The notes under the pieces were generated by a model. It made no database searches. It was not told the DNA's origin and was given only the letters and a program-made list of their open reading frames with translations. From Gnetum montanum (Eukaryota; Streptophyta; Gnetopsida; Gnetales; Gnetaceae): a DNA stretch of 64,000 nt. The stretch lies in assembly GCA_015680685.1 (NCBI GenBank), contig MNCI01025358.1, forward strand, positions 149,776 through 213,775. Reading direction: 5' to 3'. A program made the translations under genes and the position numbers. This document shows, in pieces, positions 46,111-57,765 of this stretch; position 1 is the stretch's first letter, and each line of letters begins with the position of its first letter.

Positions 46111-48660
46111 TTAGTTAGCTAAGTGTGCTACCTAGGAAAGACAGTGAAACCATTTACTAACATTGTAAAAGGAACCTAACATTAACACCATTAAGACAAA
46201 GAAAAATAACAAATGTATACTATTTCTACATAATTACTGACATTGCTTCTTCTCACAGGGAAGACTCTCCACCACCATTCATAGGCAAATCCAATAAAAG
46301 ACAAGAAGGTCACAAGACACTAGTGTCTCAACAATTCAAAGTGATCTATACTCATCTAGATGCCTACACTCTAGATTTAACCTTCATTCTGCACTAGGAT
46401 GAGCAATTATGATGGAGGAACATGGAAGGCAACATCATGTTGCCCCTCGATCGATTTGTTCCTACAATGTTGTTAAAAAATCTCATCAAATTGGACATTG
46501 TAGGACTCAATGTAGAATACGATGTTCAGGATCATGCTTATCAAGATTATCATCCCATAAAAGCACAATGAAAGAAAGATTGAAAAATGGAAGCTAGATA
46601 TGAGGCGTGAAACAGTAAAAGGTTTCCTAACCACTTGTTCTTGCAAACACACAAAGAAGGTGAGGACTTCTTTTCAGGTGCTTCCAATACATAGATTCTC
46701 CTCCTCTTTTTAATGAGGAGACCTTTGACTAATGTTTGCAATCCACTATGGACAATCCTGGTTTCAGAAAGAATGGATCACAAGATCAGGAGGCCTTGAA
46801 AGGGGGTAGCCAAGGCAGGAATAATGACAAGCATTAAGAAGAGGACAAACATGGTGATTGGCATAGGGACTAGAGAAAAGGAAGAAGTAGGCATTAATCT
46901 ATTTCTAGTTCTCCTTACTCTTCATCTTCATCATCCTAATCGTCTTCCTCCTCTAACTCTAACCAGAATTGCAAAGGCAATAGAAATCATAATGGAGATA
47001 ACTAGTAGGATAGGTATGATCATAGATCCCATTGAGATAATAGAGACTATGGGCATGAGCAATGGTGAGATGACCATCACAGAGAATAAAGGAATAGCAA
47101 GACTCATCATAGACATCATGGCCATGATAGGGGCCACAGAGATCACTATGACTATGATGAGACCTTACTAGCTACCAGGAATATGTTGAACATTTCAGAG
47201 GCTATTAGGATACCAACTAGGCATGTTAAGGATAGTCAAATCAAATAATTAGATATGAATAATATCCTCAAGTTTGAATGAGGGTACAACTGAGATCTAC
47301 AAAATTACCTACAAGCCTTCCATGATGCCTATGCCTTACAGAATGTGGAGAATGACTAGCAAAAGTTGAAACATTTTCCAAGAATATTCATTAAAGAAGT
47401 GGAAAGTTGGTACTAGTCCTTGGAACCAGAATCTATTCAGCGATGGAGTACAATGCTAGAGTTGTTCAATGACAAGTATCAGACATACTCTAGAGTGTCT
47501 AATATGAGGAGAAAAATCCAAGAATGGAAACAAGACAGTCATGAGTCCTTAAATGTTGCTATGGGTAGGTACTACTCTTTATTGCACTAATGCCCAAGCC
47601 ATGGATACTCCCAATAGGATCAGCTGCACCATAACATAAATGGGCTTTGAATTAAAACAAGAAGAATTCTTGGGGTCTATGCCTAAGGGAGACTTTCTGA
47701 GCTAAGGGTCCATAAAATTTAAAGGCTCATTGAGTAGGTAGCCAAAGAAGAGGGGGAGTTGAAAAAATGAAAAAGTGCAGAGGATTACAACAAGGACTCC
47801 TCCCTCCGTAAGAGGGAGGTCCATTTCTATGACAATGAGAAGGAAGCACTAGTTGATGAAGTAGTGTAAAGAAAAACCTTGTCGATCCAAAAAATTATCT
47901 TTGAAATATTGGTAAGGTTGATAAAATGTGGGACTCCTTGGATGAAAAATTTCAAACTACTTTGAAGATTATAGAAGAGTATAGAGATCAAGGAGGTAGT
48001 GGTTGTGAGAGAAGGAAGAAAAATGAGGCTAAATATGAATATTATAAAGCTAAGGACGAAGCTGTAGTAGTCAAGGAGGTTACCGATTCTAAGTTAGATG
48101 ATGATGGGTATGACATATGCTAATATGAAAATCCCAAGGGATGTTGCCCTATTGTGTCACACTTACAAGAATATGGGGTGTATGCTTTGAATCCTAAATT
48201 GGTAAAATGATAAGCATTGAGGAGGTTGTGTTATCCACAAGGCAACTATCAATAGCAGTTCCACAAATAGACTTAATATCTAAGTGGAGCACCACCTCAA
48301 CCTCAAGAACAATATCATCAGTGGCAACACGCATAGTTGTGGGGGATGCCACCACCAAGGCAATAGTACCCTTATTTTTAACTTGATCCATACAAGTACC
48401 ATGTTCAGCAACCCATCTCTCCATGTGACTCTTCCAATCATGCTTCATTCCCACATCACTATTAGCCTATGGAATACTATAAAGCACCATCACCAATTGG
48501 AGTTCCAATTTTCCTACTATCATCTTCCACACTCTTCTACTCCTACACTTCCACCATCAACTTCTTTACCACCTATTTCATCTATGTAAGATGAGATACC
48601 AGCCTAGCCACAACAAAGAAATGCTATGAGGATCGTAAACTTACAACCGGCTCCTTAGTC
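46111..48660 (+). pseudogene. gag: element E leader and gag
   Basis: A candidate start ATG lies at 46409. A Ser-rich tract and then a His/Asp/Arg/Asn-rich low-complexity tract (about 46890-47160) precede the gag core (47252-47780: FHDAYALQNVEND, ESWY.SLEPESIQRWSTMLELFNDKYQTYSRVS, IQEWKQDSHESLNVAMGRYYSLL). The motif YENPKGCC lies near 48125. A Pro/Gln/Ser-rich linker runs from about 48190. Frequent TAG/TAA stops at Gln positions. Confidence 0.75.
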
Positions 48661-48859
48661 AAGTGGTTCTAACTCTAAGCCTAAAAAAAATCATTCTTTA
48701 GAACCAATAACCCCACAAAGCCCTCATAAACATCTATGGCTGTGAACCCTGCTACTACTTCCTTTGAAATAACTATTGAGCCACCTTCAAACCAAAGCAC
48801 TTCCTAGTTGTATACCATCATGTTGACCCATGCGGTCACTAATTGGATTAAGGATAATC

Positions 48860-49300
48860 ATCTTCCCAGGAAGAGATCTAACCCTGGGAGTCTCCTTATT
48901 TATTTGCAAATTACTAGAAGTGAACCATGCAAGGCTCTTTTAGACTTAGGTTTTGGGATTAACTTGATTTCAAAAGAAATGTACAAAGCCTAGAACTTGC
49001 TTCCCTTGAAAAAGAGCAATATCAAGTTGGAGTTGGCAGACCAATCCATTACTTTTCCTTTGGGATTGATAGAAGGCATCATGACCACCATTTGTGGGTG
49101 ATCATATCCTACCAATTTCCTAGTAATCCATGTGGAGAAAGATATAGGGAATTTTCCTATCATCATGGGAAGAGCATGGTTGAGCGTTATTAATGCACAG
49201 TTAGGGATTGGAGACCTCTCTTTGGAAATTTCCATGGAGAATGAATTTGATAAAATTGAGAAGAAGTGAGTTCCATGCATCACATATAGCGACATAGGAT
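48860..49300 (+). pseudogene. pol: element E retropepsin-like protease
   Basis: EPCKALLDLGFGINLISKEMYKA (active-site Asp kept, DLG in place of DTG/DSG), YPTNFLVIHVEKD and FPIIMGRAWLSVINAQLGIGDLSLEIS, matching A and D. Confidence 0.8.
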
Positions 49301-49599
49301 GCCACTACATGCAAAAACTATGATATGAAAAGGGCACATTACTTAAGGCATGTAGTTAGTATGCAAATGTCATATAAATTCAAAGGTTCCTATATGCAGT
49401 AGCCACTAAATAGGAAGGCACTTAGTGGTTGATAACTAAGAATGTAGCTGAATCAACAATGTACATTGAACCAACCAAGAGAGTCACAAACTCTTATGTT
49501 AAGAGCATGAATCAATTAGAGCAGATCCATCACCAACTCTCTAATGAATAAGGACAAATCAATTGGGGAGAGTTAGAGATTCATGAGACCTTCAAGTAG

Positions 49600-50700
49600 G
49601 AGCCCCTTGAGTTGAAAGCTCTATTAGTAGTAATGGAATATGCCTTCTTAAACAATGGTAAGCCAATCATTATCAATGTCGCACTTACTCTAATTTAAAA
49701 GAAGAAGTTGTTGGAAGTTGTGAACAAATGGTCAACAACCTTTACTTGGTCATATCATTGGCTAATGATAATTGATCCAAGGATATTCCAGCATAGCATA
49801 TATACAGATTCATCCATCAAACCAAAAAGGCAATCATAAAGGCACTTGAACCCAATGCTCAAACAAATTTTCAAGGAGAAGATTGAACAATTCCTCAAGG
49901 TTGGGTTCATTTACCACATTGTGGATAGCGAGTGGGTTAGCCCACTTGTTATTGTGCCAAAGAAAGGAGGAAAGTGGAGAGTCTATATTTTTTAGGCTAT
50001 TGAATATGGCCACTTACAAAGATCATCTTCCATTGTTGTTTGTGAACCAAGTGTTGGACACTATCGTAGGGCATTACTACTACAACTTTTTGGATGATTA
50101 TAATGGCTAGAACTACATTTAGATTGCACTAGAGGATCAAGCTAAGATAACATTCACAAGTCCCTGGGGGACTTTTACATACAGAAAGATTCCCTTTGTC
50201 TTGTGTAATGCTCTCGCCACATTTCAATAGTTGGTCCTTAGTATCTTCTAACAACAAATCGGTGGTGGGATAGAAGTCTTCATGAATGACTTCTCTACCT
50301 ATGAAACTACCTTTGAGCAAGCCTTAGACTATTTGGAGTAAGTTCTTCAATGATGTGTAGAAACTAACTTGAGGCTCAATTAGCAAAAGAGCGATCTAAT
50401 GGTTCAAGAAGGCATTGTTTTGGGACATCATATTTCAAACAAGGGGATTGAGGTAGATCTAGAAAAGATAAGGGTCATCCAAGGAATCACTAGAGAAATA
50501 GAGATGATGAAGGGCTTGAGTTCATTTCTTGGTCACACTCATTACTATAGGTGCCTCATTGAGAACTTCTCCAAGATCACCAAAATGTTGGTAAAGCTCA
50601 CAAAGAAAGATGCATCATTCGTCTAGACCAAGGAATGAGATCATGCATTCTAACAACTCAAGTAGAAGCTCATAGAGACTTGAATTCTATGAGCACTTGA
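49600..50700 (+). pseudogene. pol: element E reverse transcriptase
   Basis: LELKALLVVMEYAFLN, DSEWVSPLVIVPKKGGKWR, LPLLFVNQVLDTIVGHYYYNFLDDYNG (FLDGY-type motif), then the active-site region VFMNDFSTYE (Asp-Asp reduced to Asn-Asp) and LSSFLGHTHYYRCLIENFSKITKMLVKLTKKDASF. Several frameshifts. Confidence 0.85.
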
Positions 50701-50704
50701 TTAG

Positions 50705-51000
50705 TCCAGACCATTCCACATCATGATAGATGCATCAAACTATGCCTTAGAAGTTATGCTTACAAAAATGGATAATCAAAGACATCCATACTACATTCAC
50801 TGTGCAAGTAGAAGTATTATGGGTGCACAACTTAACTACACCACCATTGAAAAAGAACTTATGGTAGTGGTGTATGCATTAGAGAAATTCAAGCACTATG
50901 TGCTTGGATACAAAATTTTTGTGCACACTGATCATAGTGCTATTTGGTTTCTAATGAACAAGCCAATGGTGAACCCCTGTGTCATATAGTGACTAGTGAT
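50705..51000 (+). pseudogene. pol: element E RNase H
   Basis: The longest clean pol segment: MIDASNYALEVMLTKMD, PYYIHCASRSI, TTIEKELMVVVYALEKFKHY and VHTDHSAIWFLMNKPM, a canonical Ty3/Gypsy RNase H with TDH near its end. Confidence 0.9.
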
Positions 51001-51229
51001 CTTTTAACAATGATTGACCACAAGGGAACTAAGAATATGGTGGTTGACCACTTGACTTAGTTAAGATGGGATAGAAAGGAGGATGAGAGCCCACTGTCAA
51101 ATCAATTTCTTGATAAACTTCTCTTTACTGGTGTTGTTAATAAACAAGATCCCAAAGGAATAAATTAGTACAACAACATCCTCTCCTATCTACTCACACA
51201 AGAGATGCCATAGGAGTGGGACCGTAAGA

Positions 51230-52440
51230 GGAAATAATAGTTTCATTACCAGGCCAAGCACTTTATGGAAATCAATCGTAACATTTACAAGGTTTGAATT
51301 GATGGCTTGGTACAATGTTATGTCCCTAATGCAAATCAACTTCAAGTCCTCTAGGATGCATACAAGGGCCCTTGTGAAGGCCATTATGCTAAGAGGCAAA
51401 TATCCATTAAGATCCTCATGGTAAGATATTATTGGCCTATAATCTTCAGGGATACCCATCATTTCTTTCACTCTTGTGATAAATGCCAACATGATGGAAG
51501 AACTACGTGTATGGAAGGGCCTCAATAGTGGATCCAACCACTAGAGCTTTTCAATATTTGGGAGATAAATTTCATGAGACCCATCACCCCTATGATGAAT
51601 GTAAAGGCCTACATTATTGTGGCTATTGACTACTGCACTAAATGAACTAAAGTTATAGTTGACATTGATTGTTCATCATCTACGATGGTCTAGATTGTAC
51701 AACAAAATGTTGTAAATAGGTTTGGTATGCCATGGACACTAATTTTTGATAATAGGATACATTTCATGGATACTAATTTTTGAAATCTCATGGAATGCTT
51801 GGGGGTTGAACATAAATTAACAACTCCATACCACCCATAAGCCAACAATCAAGCTAAAGTCATCAATAGGGAAATTACCAAAATACTAACTTGCACTATT
51901 AGTAATATAGGAAAGACTAAAGTAACAAACTCAATGATGCCCTTTGGGCTTATTTTTTAACATGGAAACTTCCTATTGGATACTCTCCCTATGAGCTAGT
52001 ATATGGAAAACTACACTTTCAATCCCATCCAAGCTGAACTCTACACTTTCAATAGCTTGTGATCTTGACTTGGACCTGAGTCTAGCCCAAAAAAAAAAAA
52101 AAAAAGGTTATTGAATCTCAACATGCTAGACAAGAATAGATTAATGGCCCTATCATCCAATGAAGTACACAATGCACATAGTAAACAATGCCATGACCTT
52201 AAGATTAGAAAGGTAAAGTTTCAACTAGGAGATAAGGTGCTCTATTGGAACCCATGCATGTACCTCAACAAACAAAATTTCAAACATTATGGAAGGGCCC
52301 TTACATTATCTATGAAACCTTTCTATCTAGGGCCATGATGATGATAGCCCAAATAAAATATTCTTATTCAACACTAGCAACTTAAGCATTTTCTTGCACC
52401 ATAAGCAACCAGTGGAAATAATACCTTAACTAATGGCCAA
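51230..52440 (+). pseudogene. pol: element E integrase and pol tail
   Basis: HHCC zinc region (EGHYAKRQ..VRYYWPIIF, HHFFHSCDKCQHDG), then the core AYIIVAIDYCTK and LIFDNRIHF (both Asp kept); the catalytic Glu segment reads ANNQAKVIN, with Lys in place of Glu. The tail has CHDLKIRKVKFQLGDKVLYWNP and KFQTLWKGPYIIYETFLSRAM. No chromodomain. Confidence 0.85.
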
Positions 52441-52477
52441 GCATGCTTGATCTTTCAAATCTTCCCCTTCCAACTTA

Positions 52478-54190
52478 GTCATGGGGGAGATGGCCATCCA
52501 TGTTAATATTCTACAAAGTGGCTTCTTGATTTTTAAATTTTTTATTTTACAATATTTTTAATATGTTTTTCATATTCTTGAGTATTTTACAATTTTTTCT
52601 ATACTTTTCTTTATTTGAACTTTTCATACATTTCTTCCTCTTTCTTTATTGCCATTAGGACTTTGGTACCAACTACAGCTACTAATTGATGATGGTTTGT
52701 AACGTCATTATTTACTTAAGCGCAAATGACTTGATTTCATCTTAAAATTTTGACATTTACTAATGGGACATTGATTCTTTTCATAATAACAGGTAGTGGA
52801 TCCATGTCATCCACGACTCCACATAGTCCTATGGTGTCTCCTCATTTGAAAATATGAGGTTCCTTCCTAATGAAAACTAATAATGAACTTGTGACCTTCG
52901 TACTTTACAAACTTGGGATGAATTAAGTGGATGAATAAGGGTGTGACTTCAACAAGATTTGTCACTTTTGTATTTGCTTGCCATCTCAGGTTGCATGAGC
53001 ATTTCCAGGGATTCCTCACCATTCCTTTGTTAACTAATAAATAGGAAGTAATGTCTTTGCATGGTGTGGTTCCCATTGACAAGATAAAAACAAAAAAAAA
53101 AAAGAATTCAAAGCACATCCCTTAGACACAATAACAAGCTACAAGCATTGGTTATGGAGCTAGAAAGACATGTTACACATTCCTGAAGACATCTCTCTAA
53201 CTAAGGTCCTTTTCACTTCATGCTTTTCTTTTCTTCTTTCTTTGGAATGGTGAGTGGTCTATGGGGATGTTCTTGTACCTTGGAGGGTGAAATGGCCTCA
53301 TTTGCCAATGCAAGGTCACTAGAAGTGGATGGTCTTGATTCAAACTAAGGAAGAAAACTCTCAAGTCATATAAATCACATACTTCACAAGGAACTTCATG
53401 TGACCAAAATGTAGGACTCCATTCCATACTCTCTCTCATCCACCTATTCTTTTCATGTATCACCTCATTGCCTCTTTTCATGATGGTATTAATGGATCTA
53501 TTTTGTAATGATCTTAATTCTTTGATGGTTTCTTTAGTGATGCAGTTCTTAACAATCCACAATCATTAATCATCCTTAGGGTCCATGAACTCCTTAGTTT
53601 AAGGGCATGCAGGGGCATTAAGGGCATGTGCCTGCTATGGGGAGGACCCACTTGCATACCCTTAGGATGGTTAAGTTCCTTATCCCTTAGCCATTTTGCT
53701 TTTAAAACTTATGTTTTCCATCATGATGCATCCAATTTTTTCATTACTTGGCACATAATTCTCTTATGAAATCTCCATTCGAAACATATTCCTAGCCCTC
53801 TTCAAGAATTCATCATTGTTCTAAGCTTTTCTAGCCTCCTCTAGACATCAATTTCATCCAAAAACTTCTTTTCCATACTTAGTTTTTAATTATGAAAAAA
53901 AAAAAATTTGGCTATGTCAATGTAGCGAGATGTGTTGACGCATCCCCATTGACGTAGCACAAAAACTTCATATATATGTGTTGACACTTAGAAATTTTTC
54001 ACATTTGCCTCCAAATGCCAAGGGAGTTTTTGCCCTTTTTTTAGAGCCAATAATTTCTTGACCACTTGTCCAATTCCACTTGTTCTTTGACCCTGCATCT
54101 ACCGAAGGTGAACTTTACATTGTGGGGGCCAAAAACCTATGGTTTTTGATAGAAATTTTTTTGAAATTTTTCTAACTTCCTCATGGTTTA
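52478..54190 (+). other. element E spacer, first part
   Basis: Starts with GTCATGGGGGAGATGG (internal PPT-like), then a pyrimidine-rich tract (about 52525-52650) and sequence related to the other spacers. Homology to A/D is lost shortly after TTTTTCTAACTTCC (about 54180), where the foreign block begins. The open frames inside (for example 53218-53562, minus) are not conserved in the other spacers. Confidence 0.65.
53925..53980 (+). promoter_or_regulatory. internal promoter-like block of element E
   Basis: GTCAATGTAGCGAG, TTGACGCATCCCC and ATTGACGTAGC precede CATATATATGTG (TATA 53970-53977). The motif matches E's own LTR (TTGATGCATCCTCG, TCGATGCATGGG) and not the GATATC motif of A, B and D. 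Confidence 0.55.
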
Positions 54191-55449
54191 ACTAATAAAA
54201 TAATATTAAATATCACAATCTCCTCTATGTTAAACCTTACCAACAAACTTGGGTAGCTATTACAATAAAATAATATTAAAATAATCAATCTACCATGATC
54301 ACAAGCAGCTTAAGTGTAACTAGCCAAATGGGACAAGGTATTGTTGGCAACTGTTTGGGACTGCCAATGTTGAGAGCCTTTGAGTCTTGTGATCTTTGGG
54401 ATCACGAGATGAGAAGATGTTCTTTAAATAGAGTTTAGCTGCTTGCTGATCTCTAGCAACACCAAGGCCCAAATACCTCCGAATAGACTCAATGGTTATG
54501 AACTAAATGTGAGTATGTGTTTGCTATTATAAATGTTGAAATGGTTGGGTTATGTATGAAACTGTAATTGGCTAGCATAAAGGAAATTTAGCTAACTTTG
54601 TCAAATATTGTGAGTTGTTGAAGGTTCCTATTTTGTCCAATCACTTATTCTATATAGTCCCTAGTACATTACTTGTAATAAATACAATTTTGCAAAAACG
54701 TTTGACCATAGTTCTACTAATCTACTCCTAATTTCCCTCAAAAGAGAAAGTTCCACAAGAAAACTAGAAATAGAGCGAGATGCAATGGACTTAGAAAGAG
54801 AAAGAAAAGAAAACAAATTTGTGTGAAATCTCAAATATTTAAGCAAGATAAATTGACACAAGAAAGCACTTCACAATAAAGCTATTTCAACTCAATCTAA
54901 CTATGAATTGTCTAAAACCTCTGAGCTCAACAAACAATTTCGTAAAGGACAATCTTATTACACTACCAAAAATGCTTCATAAATATGAAAGTACAAGCTT
55001 CTATTTTGGCTAGTTAATAGTTGTCAAGAATTGCATTCAACAATATTGAAATACCAAGGTAATACACTTTAAAATAATGAAGCTATTTTAGTCATTTCAA
55101 AATACCAAAGATTTTCTTAGATCCTCTATGCTCAAAATAGGCAATTTCATTAAGACATTGCTATTAAATTGCTCTAGAGGCTTTTCAACAACATAAGTTC
55201 TTTTATGACAAATCTTAATAGAAATATAATATTGTGCAAAAATAGAGCTATAAAAGCAATCTAAAAAAATCTCAAAATTAAATGCCAAACAGAATACTGT
55301 CTAAACCATTAGCTAAGTAACTAAAACAAAATGGGAAGAAATGAACTCACAAGATTAAAACAAAATAGCTGAATTGATGAACTAGCAAGCCATCTTACAA
55401 TTTCAATATTTCTTCATGATTTCCCACCAATTCCCCCTTTCATTCTACC

Positions 55450-55755
55450 CTCGAAGCCTTTTTATAGTGGCTTTAGGGTAGTTACAATCATCATGAGGAG
55501 TTAAGGTAGGTTACAAACATTATGGGGTTAGTTATAGCCACCATAGAATTAAATGCTATAGTTGACAAGTAGTTACAACCATATTAGAGATTAAGAAGCT
55601 ATGGTTGCCAAGTGTCCTATTTAGTAGTTACAACATCATGTAAATTTAAAATTTAGTTGCAACCACTAAGCAAAGTTACAACTACTATAGGGAAGTTACA
55701 ACTACCATGGTAGTTAATTATAACTACCATAAATATTACAATTGAACAAATGCTC
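55450..55755. repeat. degenerate AGTTACAAC-CAT repeats
   Basis: About ten imperfect copies of AGTTACAACYAYCAT spaced irregularly. Confidence 0.7.
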
Positions 55756-56139
55756 AATTCATAAAGGGCATAAAATTTCTTTTTTTAAAATAATAATAAT
55801 ATTTTATTTTTTGAAACACGTCAGAAGCTACTGAAAAACCATCCGCCAGAAAGCTTGCATGTACAAAATCCGGCCATTAATATAATCCAAAGCAGAGCGG
55901 AATCCGGGGACGTAGCAGGGGACACGTGCAAGTGGCAGAGGCGGCCAACAGCGGCAACACAGAAGCACGGACATAGAAAACCCTCACAGTACTTCTTCTC
56001 AACAGGGCGACCCACATCATGAACAAGAATATCCGTCGAACCAGGAGGGTGTGAGAGGGTGAACAGAGCTGTAGTAAAAATGGCGGTCATTCTTCCAGCA
56101 GTTTTTAGGAAACTAGCCACCTGGAGCATAGACCATGAT

Positions 56140-56390
56140 AATATCCCACTGCGTCTGCAGAGTCTGTGACGACAGAAATTTGGATCCTGTTTTTTGTGCA
56201 GGGTGGTGGGTTCCTGCATCACATTTGGTAACAAGCTCTGCATCCAATGCCCTTTCTGTAAATCCAAGAAGTAGCAGCGGCCACGTTACCAGAGTGTAGC
56301 AATCCATAACCACAGGCACCATCAAACCAGTGAATACTAACAAGCTCAAACTTGCGGTACGGAACAGCACAGTCGTTGTATCGGTTTACT
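56140..56390 (-). pseudogene. expansin-like A (EXLA) gene fragment
   Basis: Minus strand reads NDCAVPYRKF, DGACGYGLLHSGNVAAATSW, IYRKGIGCRACYQM, a TGA stop (56219-56221), then CRNPPPCTKNRIQISVVTDSAD. This is the Cys-rich domain 1 of expansin-like A proteins, with the ACGYG..SGNVAAATS..Y..G.GC.ACYQ.RC.NP pattern. The stop sits where Arg is expected and fits CGA-to-TGA. Domain 2 is not seen. Expansin-likes are secreted wall proteins; this copy is a broken fragment. Confidence 0.78.
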
Positions 56391-56775
56391 GTGTACCGGC
56401 CGTCTCAGAATGGCTGCCAATGTGAAGACTCTGCCCTAGCGTTTGGTAGGTTTTGGACGAACTGTTTTAGATTCCGCTTTTACTGCATCCATCCACAACA
56501 TTGTGGTGAGAATTGATACTCAATTCTGATATAACTTCATGTTCTCCGCTGTGTGTTAAACCCCGAAACTCATTCTGAGAAGACGCATTTACGACAGCAT
56601 CATCAAGTCACTTTAGAGGCATCATTGGCTACTTGGTGCTCAGCAGCAGCATTGGAATTAAAGTCTGCGAAAGCAACAGAAGCCATCGGAGGAGTGATAC
56701 GTCCTGGGGAAGTGGACTGTTTTTGTAATTCAGTAGCAGCAAAAGATAACGTGGTACTACCCTGGTACTACGATT

Positions 56776-57500
56776 TTGGATAGCTTGAACAAAAGTGTTG
56801 TTATTCAAGACTCCCTTGGTGGTTTTTTAGATCTTTCTTGGATTTCTGGTCATCAAGTTTTTCCCTATCATTCTAAGACTGTTTACTCTCTTATTAATTC
56901 CTCTACTAATATTTGGCCTAGATTCAACCATCTTTGGCAAGTTAATCAGACTATTTGGACTACTCCTACTTCTTCAAAGATTCAACATTTTTTGTGTTAT
57001 CTGATTCACCAAGGACTTCCTGTGGGTGTTCGGTGCTCTCATCTGGGGTTCCTGACCCACGATGTCCTATTTGTCACAGGGAAGATGCATTTACTTACTG
57101 TGTTTTTCATGTCCCCTTGCTCATAGCTCTTGGATTTGGTGTGGCAGGTTTTTACAGGGTTTTCGACCAAGCTTGGATGAGGTTCTTTTTGGTGACACTC
57201 CGCATCTTCAAGGCTCTTTGATTTATATCTGGTGTCGCCTTCGTCCCCTTATCCTCCATGCTATTTGGAAATTTCGTTGTAATGTGGTTTTTCAACGTGA
57301 TTCTCCTACTAATATTCTCCCCTTGTCTATTCAAGGAGACATTGTTCAACAGCTAATGCTGCAGTTGAGCTCTTAAACTTTTTCTCTCCCATTTTTCCAA
57401 ATTTCTTGTAGTTTCTCCTCTTTTGAGGTGAGCGTGCCCTAATTTCTTATACTATTTTCTTTTTTCTCTATTAATTAAATTTATTTTTTGGGGTCTGACA
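56776..57500 (+). pseudogene. 5'-truncated LINE: zf-RVT region and 3' end
   Basis: Plus strand, two frames: WPRFNHLWQVNQTIWTTPTSSKIQHFLC, IHQGLPVGVRCSHLGF, then CPICHREDAFTYCVFH and, in a third frame, LRPLILHAIWKFRCNVVFQ to a stop at 57376. This is the reverse-transcriptase zinc-binding domain and C-terminus of a plant LINE, of a different subfamily from the large LINE. Confidence 0.8.
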
Positions 57501-57504
57501 CCTC

Positions 57505-57765
57505 CCCTTATTCAAAATATCTTGGCCACTCGGTGCTAGGTTGGCATCCGGATGATCCATAGAGAGAGCATTGATTGCATTTACTAACACACCCATGGGA
57601 GGAGCATCATGAGGCATGGGTACGAGCATCATGAGGCATTCCTTGTATAGAACTCAGTAATTCTTCCGGTAAAGCAAAATGCTCGGATATAGCAAATTCG
57701 CAATCTTTTAACCGAGAGATTCGGATGGAAGATATCCAAGCTACTTCAGTATAATTCCTTTGGGC
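57505..57765 (-). pseudogene. citrate synthase gene fragment
   Basis: Minus strand: [34 protein letters not shown], then [20 protein letters not shown] and GQDILNK after a frameshift. This pattern ([43 protein letters not shown]) is that of plant peroxisomal citrate synthase. The frameshift comes from a 22-bp tandem duplication (GAGCATCATGAGGCAT at 57602 and 57624). One exon-sized piece only. Confidence 0.82.

Noticed and set aside
46824-47171. Frame reading as an Ile/Met-rich protein, and its antisense
   Set aside because: Shadows of the Ser then His/Asp/Arg-rich gag tract, which lies in another frame.
48194-49295. Minus-strand frames 48194-48454 and 48990-49295
   Set aside because: Antisense to gag linker and protease of element E, which have recognisable family motifs on the plus strand.
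53218-53562. 114-codon minus-strand frame in E's spacer
   Set aside because: Not conserved in the spacers of A, B or D and without recognisable motifs.
55821-56267. 148-codon minus-strand frame overlapping the expansin-like fragment
   Set aside because: The expansin signature is in a different frame; this one has no recognisable motif.
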